The position numbers were made by a program, and so were the translations under genes. A DNA stretch of 64,000 nt from Magnolia sinica (taxonomy: Eukaryota; Streptophyta; Magnoliopsida; Magnoliales; Magnoliaceae), in contig NC_080574.1 in NCBI RefSeq assembly GCF_029962835.1, positions 22,728,001-22,792,000 of the forward strand, given 5' to 3'. This document shows positions 54,301-64,000 of the stretch, piece after piece (the first letter of the stretch is position 1; each line of letters opens with the position of its first letter). The notes under the pieces are model-generated. The model saw only the letters and a list, made by a program, of their open reading frames with translations. It had not been told where the DNA came from and did no database searches.

Positions 54301-57300
54301 GCTGTTATTTTTATTTTTTTGAGAAGTAACAGTCACTTTCATTAAAATTTGGAAAAATACAAAAGAGAGATAAGCAGCTGAGATAGCGGGGTATTAGTCT
54401 CCCTCTGAAAACAGATTACAAACTGAAGGATGGAAAATAAAAACGGCCCATTCGGTGATGTAATAGTGAATTTTGGACACTGGATCCCACTGAATTAGTG
54501 ACTCCCTTGAAGCACCTCTCGTTTCTTTCTTTCCACACCACCCACCATACAGCCAGAAGGGCCATTCTCCATACGATGGTTTTTTGTTTTCTGATGGAGA
54601 CGCCATGCCAAGCTTTTAACAGCCTTCCTGTCGATTGTGGAAGAGACCAAGATATATCGAACCGAGATAGAACTGTCAACCAAATCTGGTTAAGGAAGGG
54701 GCAATGGATGAATAAATGGTTTACAGATTCAGCATTTCCCATGCAGCAGAGACAGATATTCGTGATCATCATTCCTTTTTTTCTCAAATTGTCAATTGTT
54801 AGCACCTTCTCCTTACCAACCAACCAACCGAAAGCAGCAATCTTCGGGGGAAGCTTGTATTTCAAACTTTATCAGTCATAATCTCTTCTGGAGCAACACA
54901 AATTTTGTAGATGGAATTATATAATGATTTGACCGAAAGAGTACCCGATTTGTCGAATCTCCACAACAATCTGTCTGCAGAGGACTGATCAGGTTTGCCA
55001 TTGCCAATACGACTGAGGAGGGCTGCATATTCGCCTGTTTCCCAATCATGAAGATTTCTTCTATAGGGCAGGTTCCAGACTATCTTGGTCCCTAGCATGT
55101 GGTAACTGTTTACTACTGATATAGATTGATTTGGAGCCAACCGATACATGTTCGGAAATTCATCTTTAAAAGTTGTTTCTCCCATCCAGATGTCTTCCCA
55201 GAAACGGATTTTGTCGCCTTTACCCGTCATGAAGACAATTCCTTTGAGAACCTCCTGTTTTGTAGCTAAAATACCTCTCCATAAAGTAGAAGCCCTGTAG
55301 GCCGAAGAGTCCTTTGTCCACCATCCTCCTGCTTAGAGGTGGGCACCGAGTCGAGTCGGACCGGATTGGGTCCAACTCGACTCGATCTGAATTTTCAAGT
55401 AACTGACCTGAACTCGATCCGATCCGGGACCGAGTCCGGGTCAGCTGACTCGATCCGATCCGATGCACAGTTGGCCTGACCCGAACCGAGTCGGATCGGG
55501 TTGGGTACGGTTCAGATCGAGTTGGGTCTGTGGGTCAAACTATGAGGTATGTGTTATATCCAAACCGTCCATCCATTTGGAGAGCTCGTCTTAAGGCTTG
55601 AGCCGAAAAATTAGACAGATCCAAAGATAAGTTGGACCACACTGCAAAAAACAGTGGGGGATTGAACGTTTACCATTGAAACCCTTTTGGAGATCGCAGA
55701 AGTTTTGGATCAATATGAAATTTGTTTTTCCTCTTCATCCATGTATTTTTAACCTGATTAACAAATTAGTTAGAAATTAAACATTATGGTGGGCCCTACA
55801 ATTTTTTAACGGCGAAAATCATTATCCTCGCTGCTATTTTTGGTGTGGTTCATTTGAGCTTTCAATATGATTCATTTTTTTTTCCTAATGCTCTAAAATG
55901 ATCTTGAAAAATGGATAAACGGTATGGATATAATAAATACATCATTGTGGGGCCCATGTAACTTTGATCTCATTTGAGTCGATCGTACAACTCGGAGCTC
56001 GAGGCGCGTCCGCGCTTGTCTTCGCACGGCATGTATCTACACTAGCTGTATAGCTGGTGTCGTGTATCACATGCAATTGGATTGCGTACTAAGTTACTCA
56101 GTACGCTTTTATCGTATTGAGTAAACTCTGTTGGGCCCATCGTGAATGCATGTGGTTTATCCACATCGTCCACTCATTTTTCCAGATCATTTTAGGGGTT
56201 GAACCCAAAATTGATGCATATCCAAAGCTCAAGTGGACCATACCACAGGAAAAAGTAGAAGTATTGATTTCCACTGTTGAAAACTTTATGAGGCCCAGTG
56301 ATGTTTATTTGTCATCCAACCTGTTCATAAGATCAGAAATACATGGACGAAGGGAAAAACAAATATCAGCTTGATCTAAAACTTCTTTTGCCTCCAATAA
56401 ATTTTCAATGGTAGATGTTCAATTCATGCTGTTTCCGGTGGTGTGCCCCACTTTAGGATTGGATACACTCCATTTTTGGGATAAAGCCATAACATTATCT
56501 ATTAAAAGAGATGGACAGTGGATAAATTGAATGAATGATGGTTGGGCCCACAGAGTTTCCTCAGTACGCAATCTGCTTCCATGTTACACTAGCCAATTCA
56601 AACCAGGTTTCAAGGTACCTGCCCAATGCATGCTTCATTAATGCTCCACCCACTGGTTAATGCCCTCACGTCACTTTTTTTTTTTGGAAACGGTTTAACC
56701 CCAGCCCTTTATTTCTCAACGGTTAAAGATGCAAACATCCAACGACTCTATTTTAACTTCATATAAACTGACCGGATCGGATCCAATCGGATCGAATCGG
56801 TCCGGATTGGCCACTGATCCGAACTCGATCCGATGTACGGTTGGATTTGAGTGGGCCTACTCGATCTGACCCGATCCTGGCCTCCGGTTCGGATCGGATC
56901 CGCTGGATCGAATCGGATCCGTCGGATCGGATTGGATTCTGCCCAGCTCTACTCTTGCTGATGTACCATATTTGTTTTTAATCAAATGGTTCCACAGATT
57001 TCCATCTTCTGTGCCTAATCTCCAGATCCACTTACCTAAAAGGGCCTGGTTCATGCTCTTAAGGGTCCTGATGCCTGCTCCACCTTCCTGCACTTGTTGA
57101 CACACCTTTTTCTATTCAAGCAGATGGAACTTCTTCTTGTCCTTGTTGCCATGCCACAGAAAATCACGCCTTAATTTTTTGAGCCTATTTAAAACCATAC
57201 CTGGACATTTAAATAGGGACATGAAATATAGGGGAAGGTTGGAGAGCGTCGCTTTGATCAGAGTAATACGGCCACCCAAAGACAAATATCTGCATTGCCA

Positions 57301-60300
57301 TCTAGCTAGATAAGACTCGAATCTGTCTAGAACTTTATCACATTAGAATTTTGGAGGCTTTCCCACACATAATGGTAGACCAACAAAAGTTGTCGGCAGA
57401 CTACCCATTGAACAATTGAAAAGTTCAGTAAACTGGTTTATCTCGGCTTCTTCCAAATTCACTCCGAACATCTTGGACTTGGATAGATTGACTTTGAGCC
57501 CTGAAACAGCCTTGAAACACTGAATAACCGTACGAAGATTGTTGATTTTGTCCTGATTAGCTTCACAAAATAGAAGAGTATCATTTGCAAATTGGATGTG
57601 AGAAATTGGAGAGTCCAATCCATTAATGTTACATCTAGTAATGATGCCAGCGTCTCGACCTTTAGTAAGCATTCTGGAGAAAGCTTCCCCCACGATGAAG
57701 AACATGAAAGGAGAAAGGGGATCTCCCTGACGCAAGCCCCTAGAACTGCCGAAAAAACCTTTGGGAGAGCCATTAAGGAGGACTGAGAAGAATGCAGAGA
57801 TGACGCATTCCTTATTCCAACTGCACCATTTGGCCCCGAAACCCATCCGCAACATCATATAATGAAGGAAATCCCAGTCTACATGATCGTAGGCTTTTTC
57901 TAGATCCAGATTGCATAGAATAGTTTTGGCTCCCGATTTGTGGCTCAAATCGAGGCATTCATACTCGATCAAAGCACTGTCTATTATTTGTCTACTCAGG
58001 ATGAAGGCGCTTTGATTGTCGGAGATAATCTTTCCCATCACCCCGCATAATCTAGAAGCCAGAACTTTCGCCAGAATTTTGTAGGGGCCACCAAGGAGAC
58101 TGATCGGCCTTAAATCATGCATTGAGTTTGCTCCAGGAGACTTTGGAATGAGAGCTAAGAAAGAGGCTCCAAGTTGTTTAGATAACCGACCTCTCTCGTG
58201 AAATTCGTTGACAAAAGCCGTAATGTCTCCCTCTAGGACCTCCCAAAAAGTCCGGAAAAACAAAATCGGGAATCCGTCTGGACCTGGAGCTTTATCTCCC
58301 CCCCAACGTGTCGATCGCCTCCTTAACTTCAGTAGACGAAAAATAGGATTCAAGATTGGAAGCTTCTTCTCCTGATATAGAATCAAAATGGAGACAGTCA
58401 AGCTTTGGTCTGACCCATTCTTCTTTGAGGAAAAGCTTGCCTGTTTGAGTTGGGAAATATTGAATTTTCTTGTAGTAGCAGTTCATTTTCAACTGATAGA
58501 GGTAGTTGGGGAGATAAGGATTTGTGCATGTTCTTTACTGACTTAGAGAAAGCATAGATAGGGTTAGTAGAGAGTTAATTTGGTTTGGGAAAGAAAGGAG
58601 TCTCGGGAGGAAATTGACATGATTAAGAATATTTATGAGAGAGCACCAACAAATGCGAGGACTACCAATAGAGAGACAAGCGAGTTCCCCTTATTGAAGG
58701 CTTACACCATGGGTTGGCATTGAACCTATATCTTTTTGTATTGGTTATAGATGTGTTAATGAAAGTGTTTACGGGAAGAGATTTCACACTTTATGTTGTT
58801 TGCAAATAGCATAGTTTTGATTGATGAGAGGGGGGTGTAAACACAAAACTAGAACAGTGGAGGGGTGCTTTGGAATCTAAAGGTTTTAACATTAGTTGGA
58901 CTAAAACAAAGTATATGGGATGTTGTGGAAACGAGGAATTGGTTAAAGATGCTGACCAACAAGTACCCCAAAATGACAATTTTCGATATCTTAGGTCGAT
59001 AGTTCATGAAAACAAAGATATTGGGAAGGATATTGCTCATAGAGTTCAAGCTGGGTTTTGCTACATCGTGATTGAAAGATTTCAACTGGGTTTTGCTACA
59101 TCGTGATTGAAAGATTTCAACTGGGTTTTGCTACATCGTGATTGAAAGACTTCAACTAGGATTTTCTGAGATGAGGATATGGAAACAAAAAGATAAGGGA
59201 AAAGAAAAAGAGATTTTGGAAGCTAAAGTTCAGGAAGAAGACGAAAGTTGGCAAATGGTAATGAGGAGGAAGCCGACCAAGGTATTCCAAAATGGCAACG
59301 GTGGCCGTAACGGCCACCACCATTACGTTATGATACGGGCCGTATTGGCCGTTATGGCCTTCATTTATTTTTTGAAAAAACTGTTATAGGACTATTAGGG
59401 GGCGCTACGGGACCGTTATAGGGCCTTTGCAGCCTGTTTTTCTGTAACGACCTTTATGGCCGTTTTGACCCTGTAATGTGTAACAGTTATGACTGTTACC
59501 GTTACGTAACCGATTTTGAATACCTTGAAGTCAACAGGTCGGGAACTAGGGAAGAGCACAACGCACAACTCCATTGTCGGAATTTCCAACTCTCTTTGTG
59601 GAAAGCTTTCTGGAAGGATGGATGTCCATCAATTTTGAAAGGGTGTTTGGAAGTGCTGGGATTGTTATGGAGGTTGTGATTTCGAGAGAGAGGAACTCCA
59701 ATACGTTTCAAGGTTTTGCTTTCATTCGTATGAGTACAAACGACAAGGTTGAGAAGGCAGTTCACCTTCTGAATGGCGAGAGTTTTGGGGACACTAGGCT
59801 TAAGGTTCAGAGAATAGGATACGGTCCAGAAAGGAAGAATAGAGAAGATTTTGGCTGAGATAAATACAGAATTTTAGCAACAAAGATGATGGACAAACTT
59901 GAAAATAGAGAGGGAAAGTAAGGCATGTCTCGAAAATGAGGGAAATGTGTCCGTTTCCATAAAAGAAATCCTTTGAGGATGCAGTTTAAAAAATAGATAA
60001 TGAAGAGATCAAAAGTTGAAAGACGGCATTATACGGAAGAAAGGTGGGTGTGGAGAGAACCATCTTGTGAAGGCCCAATTGTGAGGATCATAACAAAGTT
60101 TTGGAGGACTCTCTCAGGACTTTTGAGCTCGCCTTTATAGTTTCTGTTCAATTAGGGCTAGCAGAATCAATGGTGGTGGGATGGTTAACTAGCAAATGTA
60201 TGGGATTGGATGAGCAAGATATTGTAGTCAAAACTATTTACTTGGACTCGATGCTCATCTCGCTGGGTAGCGAAGTTCAAGCAGAAGCTATTTTTTCGGC

Positions 60301-62248
60301 ATGCATGACATATTGGAAAGGATTGATAATAGATATTCAAAAATGGGAAGCCTGGTTTGTTTTCGGTTGGGAAGAACATTGGTACCAGGTTTGGAATATA
60401 CCCCTTGAATTCTAGATCGATGATATTTTCAAAGAAATAGGGGCTTTGATGAGGACATCTGAGCACCGATTAGAGTATACCGGAGGAGGAGAGCTCTCGT
60501 TTCTTTATGGCTAGGTGATGCATACATGGGGCCTCGTGGGCCCTCAATTCGAGTGCCTAGCCCGTTGAAGACCCCACATACATGATTATGCATCTTTGAA
60601 GGCCATACACTAGGAAGATGCGCACACACACATATTTATATTTGAACGGCATTGGGAAGATGCATATGGGCTACTTAGTTGGACCATTCTGACTATTGGA
60701 TCATCGTCATTGGACATCTTGATCATGGGTCATGAAATAGTTTAGTTTATTTAGGTGTTTATATGTTTGTTCCTTTTGGTTTAGCATATATTTTTTATGA
60801 GTTTAGTGAGTTAGAAACAATTTTTATTTTATTGAGTGTTTTTATGTGAAACTTTTTATCTGAGAGTGTTTTTTTGTAAAAAGTCTTTCCTGAGATTGTT
60901 AGGGTTGGGCGTCCCCAGCCTAGCCCATTATTGCATAGATGCCATAGAGTGATTCCAAGTCATCATTCTCTTTTACTCTTTTCCATCAAAAAGGCGTTTC
61001 TTCTTTTTTCTCTCTCTTTCTCTCTAGTTATTTTCTCTTCTTCCCCATCAGCAAATAATCTCCACATCTATCCTTGTTCTTCTTTCTCCCAACCCATACA
61101 CATGAAATGTAACCCATCCCAAACTCCCATCCAACCCACCTCCCTTAACCGTACACCCGTACAACCATACCCAACTATACCCACCTGTCTGTACAACCGT
61201 ATGGATGAACTTGTATGGCTGTCCAATTCTCCTTTGACTGTTTCAAATTCCGACTTGCTCAGATGGTTGAAAGATAAATCGGGTACTTTTTAAGTGAAAT
61301 CCTTCTATCGGGTGCTTATCGATCATGAGGCAAGAGTAGGGATTTCCCCGACAGCTTGTTTTTGGCGTTATAGTACTCTGTTGAAGGTGGTGGCTTTTGG
61401 ATGGCTTGTGGGGGAGGAACAAGGTGTTAACACTAGACAATCTTTCAAAGATGAATATGATTCTTCTGAATGTTTGCTTTCTTTGCTTTAGTGATGCAGA
61501 GTCGGTGAATCATCTATTTCTCCATTGTCCTTTTTCTAGAGAGGTGTGGTGCCATTTCTTCCAACTTTTTGGAGTGCTTGGGGCGTTTCCGAGTTTGATA
61601 GATTCTTTTTTCTTATCATGGCATGGAGAGGATATTGGGATATCAAGGAAGACGATATGGAGGCTGTGCTTGTTAGTGGGTTTATGGGCTCATTGGCTCG
61701 AAAGAAACGGTCAATGTTTCAAAAACAAAAACAGGAAGGTGATAGATGTTTTTAGGAGGGCTAAATTGTTTGTGTTGGATTGGGCTCCGAGGTGCGGCAC
61801 CCCGCCCTTTGTCCTGGGGGGGATGAATGTAGTTTTGTTTCTTTTTCATGCTCTCGATGTATATTTGTTTATAGTGGCCGCGACCCTTTAATGAAATTAC
61901 CATTTTTTTAAAAGAGTTCAAGTTGAGTGGAAGAAATGGAGATGTGCCTCTAGAGTTTTATGTGATCTCCGTGTATCAATCAAATTGAAGGGAAAATTTT
62001 ATAGGATGGCTATAAGCCCAACCACGTTTTATGAGACAAAATGTTTAGCAGTTAAGGAACAATGTGTTCATTGGATGAGTTTTGCTGAAATGCAAATGTT
62101 GAGATGGTTGAGTGGTAAGACAAGGATAGAATTAGAAGTGAATGGATGTAGGAAATGTGAGAGTAGCACCCGAGGTATTAGAAAAGGGTTACATAACAGT
62201 AATGGTGGTAACAGTTACACATTACAGGCCCGAAACACACACACACAC

Positions 62249-62302
<54 letters not shown>

Positions 62303-63735
62303 AAAAAGAGAGAGGCCATAACGGCCCATATCATAGTGATAATGGTGGCGGTCATTACGGCCACTCTCATTGTTATGGAATACCTTGGTAGCACCAATAG
62401 GTGATAAGATGAGGGAAAGTAGACTTAGATTGTTTGCCCATGTGCAATAGAGACCAAGAACTATGCCAGTTTGGAGTGTGTTTAAGTTGAAGGCTCTAAA
62501 AGGGCAAGGGGAAAGGAAAAGACTTGATGACCTATTGCTTTACAGAGGATAGGATCCTTGATGGAGTGGAATTGTAGAACGTGAGATGGAACATAGGTTA
62601 TGCACTAGTTTTGCAGGTTACATAGCAAAGTGTTGCCCTGCTTTAATGCTTTAATGCTTTTTTTGTTTGTTTGGTTTCACTTCATCACAGGTTAAAACCC
62701 ATCTGCAACTTGTTTAGTGTAGGAGAGTAGAGTGTGTGCATATGTATGTGCATCTAAGTGTTTGGGATTTTATGTTATATATGAAACCTCATTTGTAAGG
62801 GCATGTGTGGATATGCTTTGGTGCCCCTTAGGACACCATTCATTTATGTTCATTGGGGTTAATAAAATATCATTAGGGCGTGAGATGGACATATTCTCTA
62901 CACAACCCTTTCTCCAAAGATCTCTCTCTCTCTCTCTCTCTCCTTTCTTCTCCACCATGTAATCAATTACATGGTATCAGAGCATTAAGATCCCCTCCAC
63001 CTCCCTCCCCTTCCTTTCTTTTCCTCCCTTTTCTTTTCTACCCTCCTTTTCCTTTCTTCTCTTCCATCATCCACCAAGCAACCAGATCTTCTAGACAATA
63101 ATACCTCACCACATGCTACAGTGCGACTACAATATACAGTACCATGCTACAGTGCCGCAACACACACACACACACACACACTACTCTTTTACGGTTAGCA
63201 AAGAGTTTCTTTGCTTTAATACAATTAAATTTTTTTCAAGCAACTCATTGATTATAATCAACTTATGTAATAGACTATAAGATAGTGCTTGATTGTAATC
63301 AATTATATTACACTGTGCCTATGGGAGTTTTGTGCTTTCGTTGCAGTCCCAAGCCCTGATAAAAGAGGAGGGATGCATCATGTTGGCAGCTGATGTCAAA
63401 CTTATGCCATAACTTCCATCATGAATCCGAACAAATACAGCATTCCAAACTTATGCTAGAATGGAATAGCAGAATAGGATTCATGTAGTTAACCCTAATT
63501 AGTTGGGATAAAGCTCAGAGGATGATGATGATGATGAATTTTTTTCATCAAGTGGTATAAAGCTGGTTGTTTTGCTCTTTCATCTTGTTAGGTGTGTTTT
63601 CTTTTGCAGGTAGATACTGCTGGTTGGCTACAAAGAACAGGGAAAGAAAAGGGACCAGCATCACTGAGTGTTATGCAGTCAAGAAAAAATCTTATGAGGG
63701 CTCATGTTGTTGCATTGGTGCTTGATGCAGAAGAG
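51373..63735 (+). CDS. Organellar EngA/Der-family GTPase (double GTPase domain), 3' incomplete
   Basis: Der/EngA proteins carry two tandem GTPase domains and assist assembly of the large ribosomal subunit; in plants they act in plastids or mitochondria. Exons traced: 51373-51517, 51598-51973, 52111-52335, 52436-52695, 53850-54070 and 63610-63735. All junctions are in phase, giving 451 codons, and the gene continues beyond the window. The N-terminus [18 protein letters not shown] is Arg-rich and poor in acid residues, like a transit peptide. Domain 1: GRPNVGKS (162-169), T192, DSAG (211-214), NKSE (277-280, with E where Asp is usual), SAETG (308-312). Domain 2: GRPNVGKS (364-371), TRDS with T392, DTAG (411-414). 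It resembles the divergent second plant Der paralogue more than the canonical plastid one, from memory only. The second intron start reads G|GTGAGG, and exon 2 uses the acceptor CTCTCAG|GG. Intron 5 is 9.5 kb. Confidence 0.9.
52696..53849 (+). other. Intron 4 of the Der-like gene
   Basis: The donor is AATG|GTAAGATT and the acceptor CTGTTGCAG|ATAAAC, restoring a GAT codon. A short direct repeat (GATACTGCAGGTGAGACTCAAAAT) occurs at about 52964-52987 and 53041-53064. No nested gene is seen. Confidence 0.7.
55505..55975. mobile_element. Palindromic MITE nested in the hAT-like element (first)
   Basis: Landmarks in order: TGTTATATCCAAACCGTCC, GGACCACACTGCAAAAAACAG, CGTTTACCATTGAAACCC, TATGGTGGGCCCTAC, AAACGGTATGGATATAAT, CATTGTGGGGCCCATG. 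The two halves are mutually inverted. Confidence 0.6.
56092..56580. mobile_element. Palindromic MITE nested in the hAT-like element (second)
   Basis: The ends GAGTAAACTCTGTTGGGCCCA and TGGGCCCACAGAGTTTCCTCAG are inverted repeats, bordered by CAGTACGC on the left and CAGTACGC on the right. It carries CCACATCGTCCACTC and GTTTCCGGTGGTGTG. This copy shows the family termini best. Confidence 0.65.
58560..59050 (+). pseudogene. RTE-like LINE reverse transcriptase fragment (5' piece)
   Basis: Broken plus-strand frames match the RTE-type [14 protein letters not shown] then [10 protein letters not shown] (FADD to FANS), followed by [16 protein letters not shown] and [17 protein letters not shown], ending at HRVQAG. 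The continuation (GKFYR, EMQMLRW) is at 61919. The gap is a later L1 insertion. Confidence 0.75.
59051..59155 (+). repeat. 35-bp tandem repeat at the LINE 5' end
   Basis: CTGGGTTTTGCTACATCGTG with GATTGAAAGATTTCAA recurs at 59051, 59086 and 59121, exactly 35 bp apart. The repeats are nearly identical, so the array is recent or homogenised. Confidence 0.9.
59278..59527. mobile_element. MITE, CAAGGTATTC termini, inserted in LINE ORF1
   Basis: The left end CAAGGTATTCCAAAATGGC and right end CGATTTTGAATACCTTG are inverted. Eight-base flanks AAGCCGAC (59270-59277) and AAGTCAAC (59528-59535) differ by two transitions. The interior is rich in GGCCGTAACGGCC and CCGTTATGG. It is 250 bp and non-coding. 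The 8-bp duplication suggests hAT affinity. Confidence 0.75.
61913..62640 (+). pseudogene. RTE-like LINE, C-terminal RT fragment (middle piece)
   Basis: The frame encodes [48 protein letters not shown] and NGCRKCESS. Degenerate RLRLFAHVQ and LLLYRG sequence follows. It continues the 58560-59050 fragment. A 217-bp MITE interrupts it at 62171. Confidence 0.75.
62171..62387. mobile_element. MITE of the same family, perfect 8-bp target duplication
   Basis: GTAGCACC occurs at 62163-62170 and 62388-62395 exactly flanking the element. Ends are CGAGGTATTA and GGAATACCTTG. Subterminal GGTTACATAACAGTAATGG and GGCGGTCATTACGGCCAC match the 59278-59527 element. The middle is an (AC)n(AT)n microsatellite. 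Confidence 0.85.
62712..62971 (+). repeat. Probable 5' LTR fragment of a Copia-type element
   Basis: It ends ATGTAATCAATTACA immediately before a perfect primer-binding site. It includes AATAAAATATCATTAGGG (possible polyadenylation region) and a CT-rich stretch near its end, as many plant Copia LTRs do. The left boundary (TGTTTAGTG at 62712) is a guess, and no second LTR was found. Confidence 0.45.
62972..62983 (+). promoter_or_regulatory. Perfect Copia primer-binding site (tRNA-Met)
   Basis: TGGTATCAGAGC is the canonical plant Copia primer-binding site. A coding internal region does not follow, so only the 5' end of an element, or a short non-autonomous derivative, remains. Confidence 0.7.
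63150..63182. repeat. (CA)n microsatellite
   Basis: About ten CA units follow a partial duplication of CTACAGTGC motifs (63116-63155). Confidence 0.85.
63400..63537 (+). pseudogene. RTE-like LINE 3' terminus with (GAT)n tail
   Basis: CTTATGCTAGAATGG, CATGTAGTTAACCCTAATTAG and GTTGGGATAAAGCTCAGAGG precede GATGATGATGATGATGA. This is the characteristic plant RTE-type ending, the trinucleotide run replacing a poly-A tail. It completes the pieces at 58560-59050 and 61913-62640. Confidence 0.75.
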
Positions 63736-64000
63736 GTGTGGCTTTTACTTTTTGTGCGGTGACTTTCCACTTGCCTTGTTGCCAAGATTGTAGATCTGTT
63801 GAGATCTATAATAGATCTGATTGTTGTAATGCAGAAAAGACAAGCCTCGTTTAATTTTAAAAACAATTAGAAAACCAACAATTGCAGATATGATGAAGCT
63901 GCCACTTGGCTTTAAGAAGTGATGTACATACTCCTTTTACTCTCACTTGACTTTTGGAGCTCTCCTTTTTTTTTTTTTTAATGAAGACACAGGGTGTTCC

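Larger units (their letters stand above)
55334..56951. mobile_element. Non-autonomous hAT-like element inserted in the LINE
   Basis: The termini TAGAGGTGGGCA and TGCCCAGCTCTA are inverted repeats with one mismatch in 12. Flanks CTCCTGCT (55326-55333) and CTCTTGCT (56952-56959) form an 8-bp target duplication with one mismatch. Removing the element rejoins the LINE frame (KNKYGTSAR to GGWWTKDSS). Subterminal blocks are full of GATCGGATCC, GAGTCGGACCGG and ACTCGATCCGATC motifs. Two palindromic MITEs sit inside. Confidence 0.85.
54307..58500 (-). pseudogene. L1-type LINE ORF2, largest copy, interrupted by a hAT element
   Basis: The minus-strand RT domain (57343-58401) contains [67 protein letters not shown] and [15 protein letters not shown]. 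The catalytic FADD is changed to FAND. After the hAT insertion (55334-56951) the frame resumes with [27 protein letters not shown]-like [18 protein letters not shown], zf-[21 protein letters not shown] and [16 protein letters not shown]. The tail is A-rich at 54307-54320. The 5' truncation is near 58500 and the endonuclease domain is missing. It is antisense to the host gene. Confidence 0.85.
59051..61912 (+). mobile_element. L1-type LINE with RRM-like ORF1, internally deleted
   Basis: It starts with three copies of a 35-bp repeat, then an ORF1 remnant ([20 protein letters not shown]) and an RRM-like domain ([49 protein letters not shown]) at 59574-59858. DUF4283-like sequence lies near 60100-60500. 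The ORF2 endonuclease and RT are absent. The zf-RVT end ([40 protein letters not shown]) is at 61397-61891, with a 3' A/T-rich tail. Flanking AGAGTTCAAG at 59041-59050 and 61913-61922 is the target duplication inside the RTE-like LINE. Confidence 0.75.
54071..63609 (+). other. Intron 5 of the Der-like gene, 9.5 kb, nested retroelements
   Basis: Donor CCTG|GTATGATG and acceptor TTTTGCAG|GTAGAT, phase 0. The break falls in the second GTPase domain between the strand before G3 (TIYL) and the G3 motif VDTAGW. The contents are listed separately: an L1 LINE split by a hAT element, RTE-like LINE pieces split by another L1, two MITEs, and an LTR-like fragment. Confidence 0.9.

Noticed and set aside
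59574..59858. RRM protein gene
   Set aside because: The RRM-like domain belongs to the ORF1 of an L1 LINE, with target duplications and a LINE 3' end in the expected places.
62880..63101. ORF with Ser/Leu and Pro-rich runs
   Set aside because: Translation of CT-rich LTR-like and leader sequence around the primer-binding site.

Overview
The window is nuclear DNA of a flowering plant. It has two spliced housekeeping genes with GT-AG introns, one very large intron in each, and dense, nested transposable-element debris. The abundance of L1-type LINE fragments inside introns, together with a recurrent palindromic MITE family rich in GTGGGGCCCACC, reminds me of magnoliid-like woody plants. That placement is inference only; no marker here identifies the species.

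Layout. 0-3.2 kb: the 5' end of a hypothetical gene running off the left edge on the minus strand, then a 42-bp (2 x 21 bp) minisatellite whose polarity flips near 2.70 kb. 3.6-4.15 kb: a palindromic MITE. 4.8-10.0 kb: a decayed Copia LTR retrotransposon on the minus strand with both LTRs. 10-14.2 kb: intergenic DNA with MITE-like pieces. 14.3-36.96 kb: a complete methionine aminopeptidase 2 gene (MAP2, minus strand). I reconstructed twelve coding exons giving 469 codons plus a likely 5'UTR exon. Intron 5 is 10.2 kb and is packed with LINE fragments, a non-autonomous hAT element and a tandem duplication. 37-49 kb: the intergenic space between MAP2 and the next gene, which diverge head to head, filled with Tourist-like and palindromic MITEs, including three Tourist-like elements joined end to end by single TAA target-site copies. 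51.37-63.7 kb and beyond: an organellar EngA/Der-family GTPase gene on the plus strand. Six coding exons are visible and the gene continues past the right edge. Its 9.5-kb intron 5 holds an L1 LINE split by a hAT element, and an RTE-like LINE split by a second L1 LINE that was itself hit by a MITE.

The two host genes are functionally independent. MAP2 removes initiator methionine in the cytosol, and the Der-like GTPase is expected to act in organellar ribosome assembly. Their common theme is intron inflation by nested retroelements while the exons stay intact. I found no operon-like cluster, CRISPR array, rRNA or convincing tRNA. The most unusual structures are the nested insertions with readable target-site duplications, the minisatellite polarity switch, the long foldback in the MAP2 leader intron, and the linked Tourist-like chain that forms a large inverted repeat upstream of the Der-like gene.
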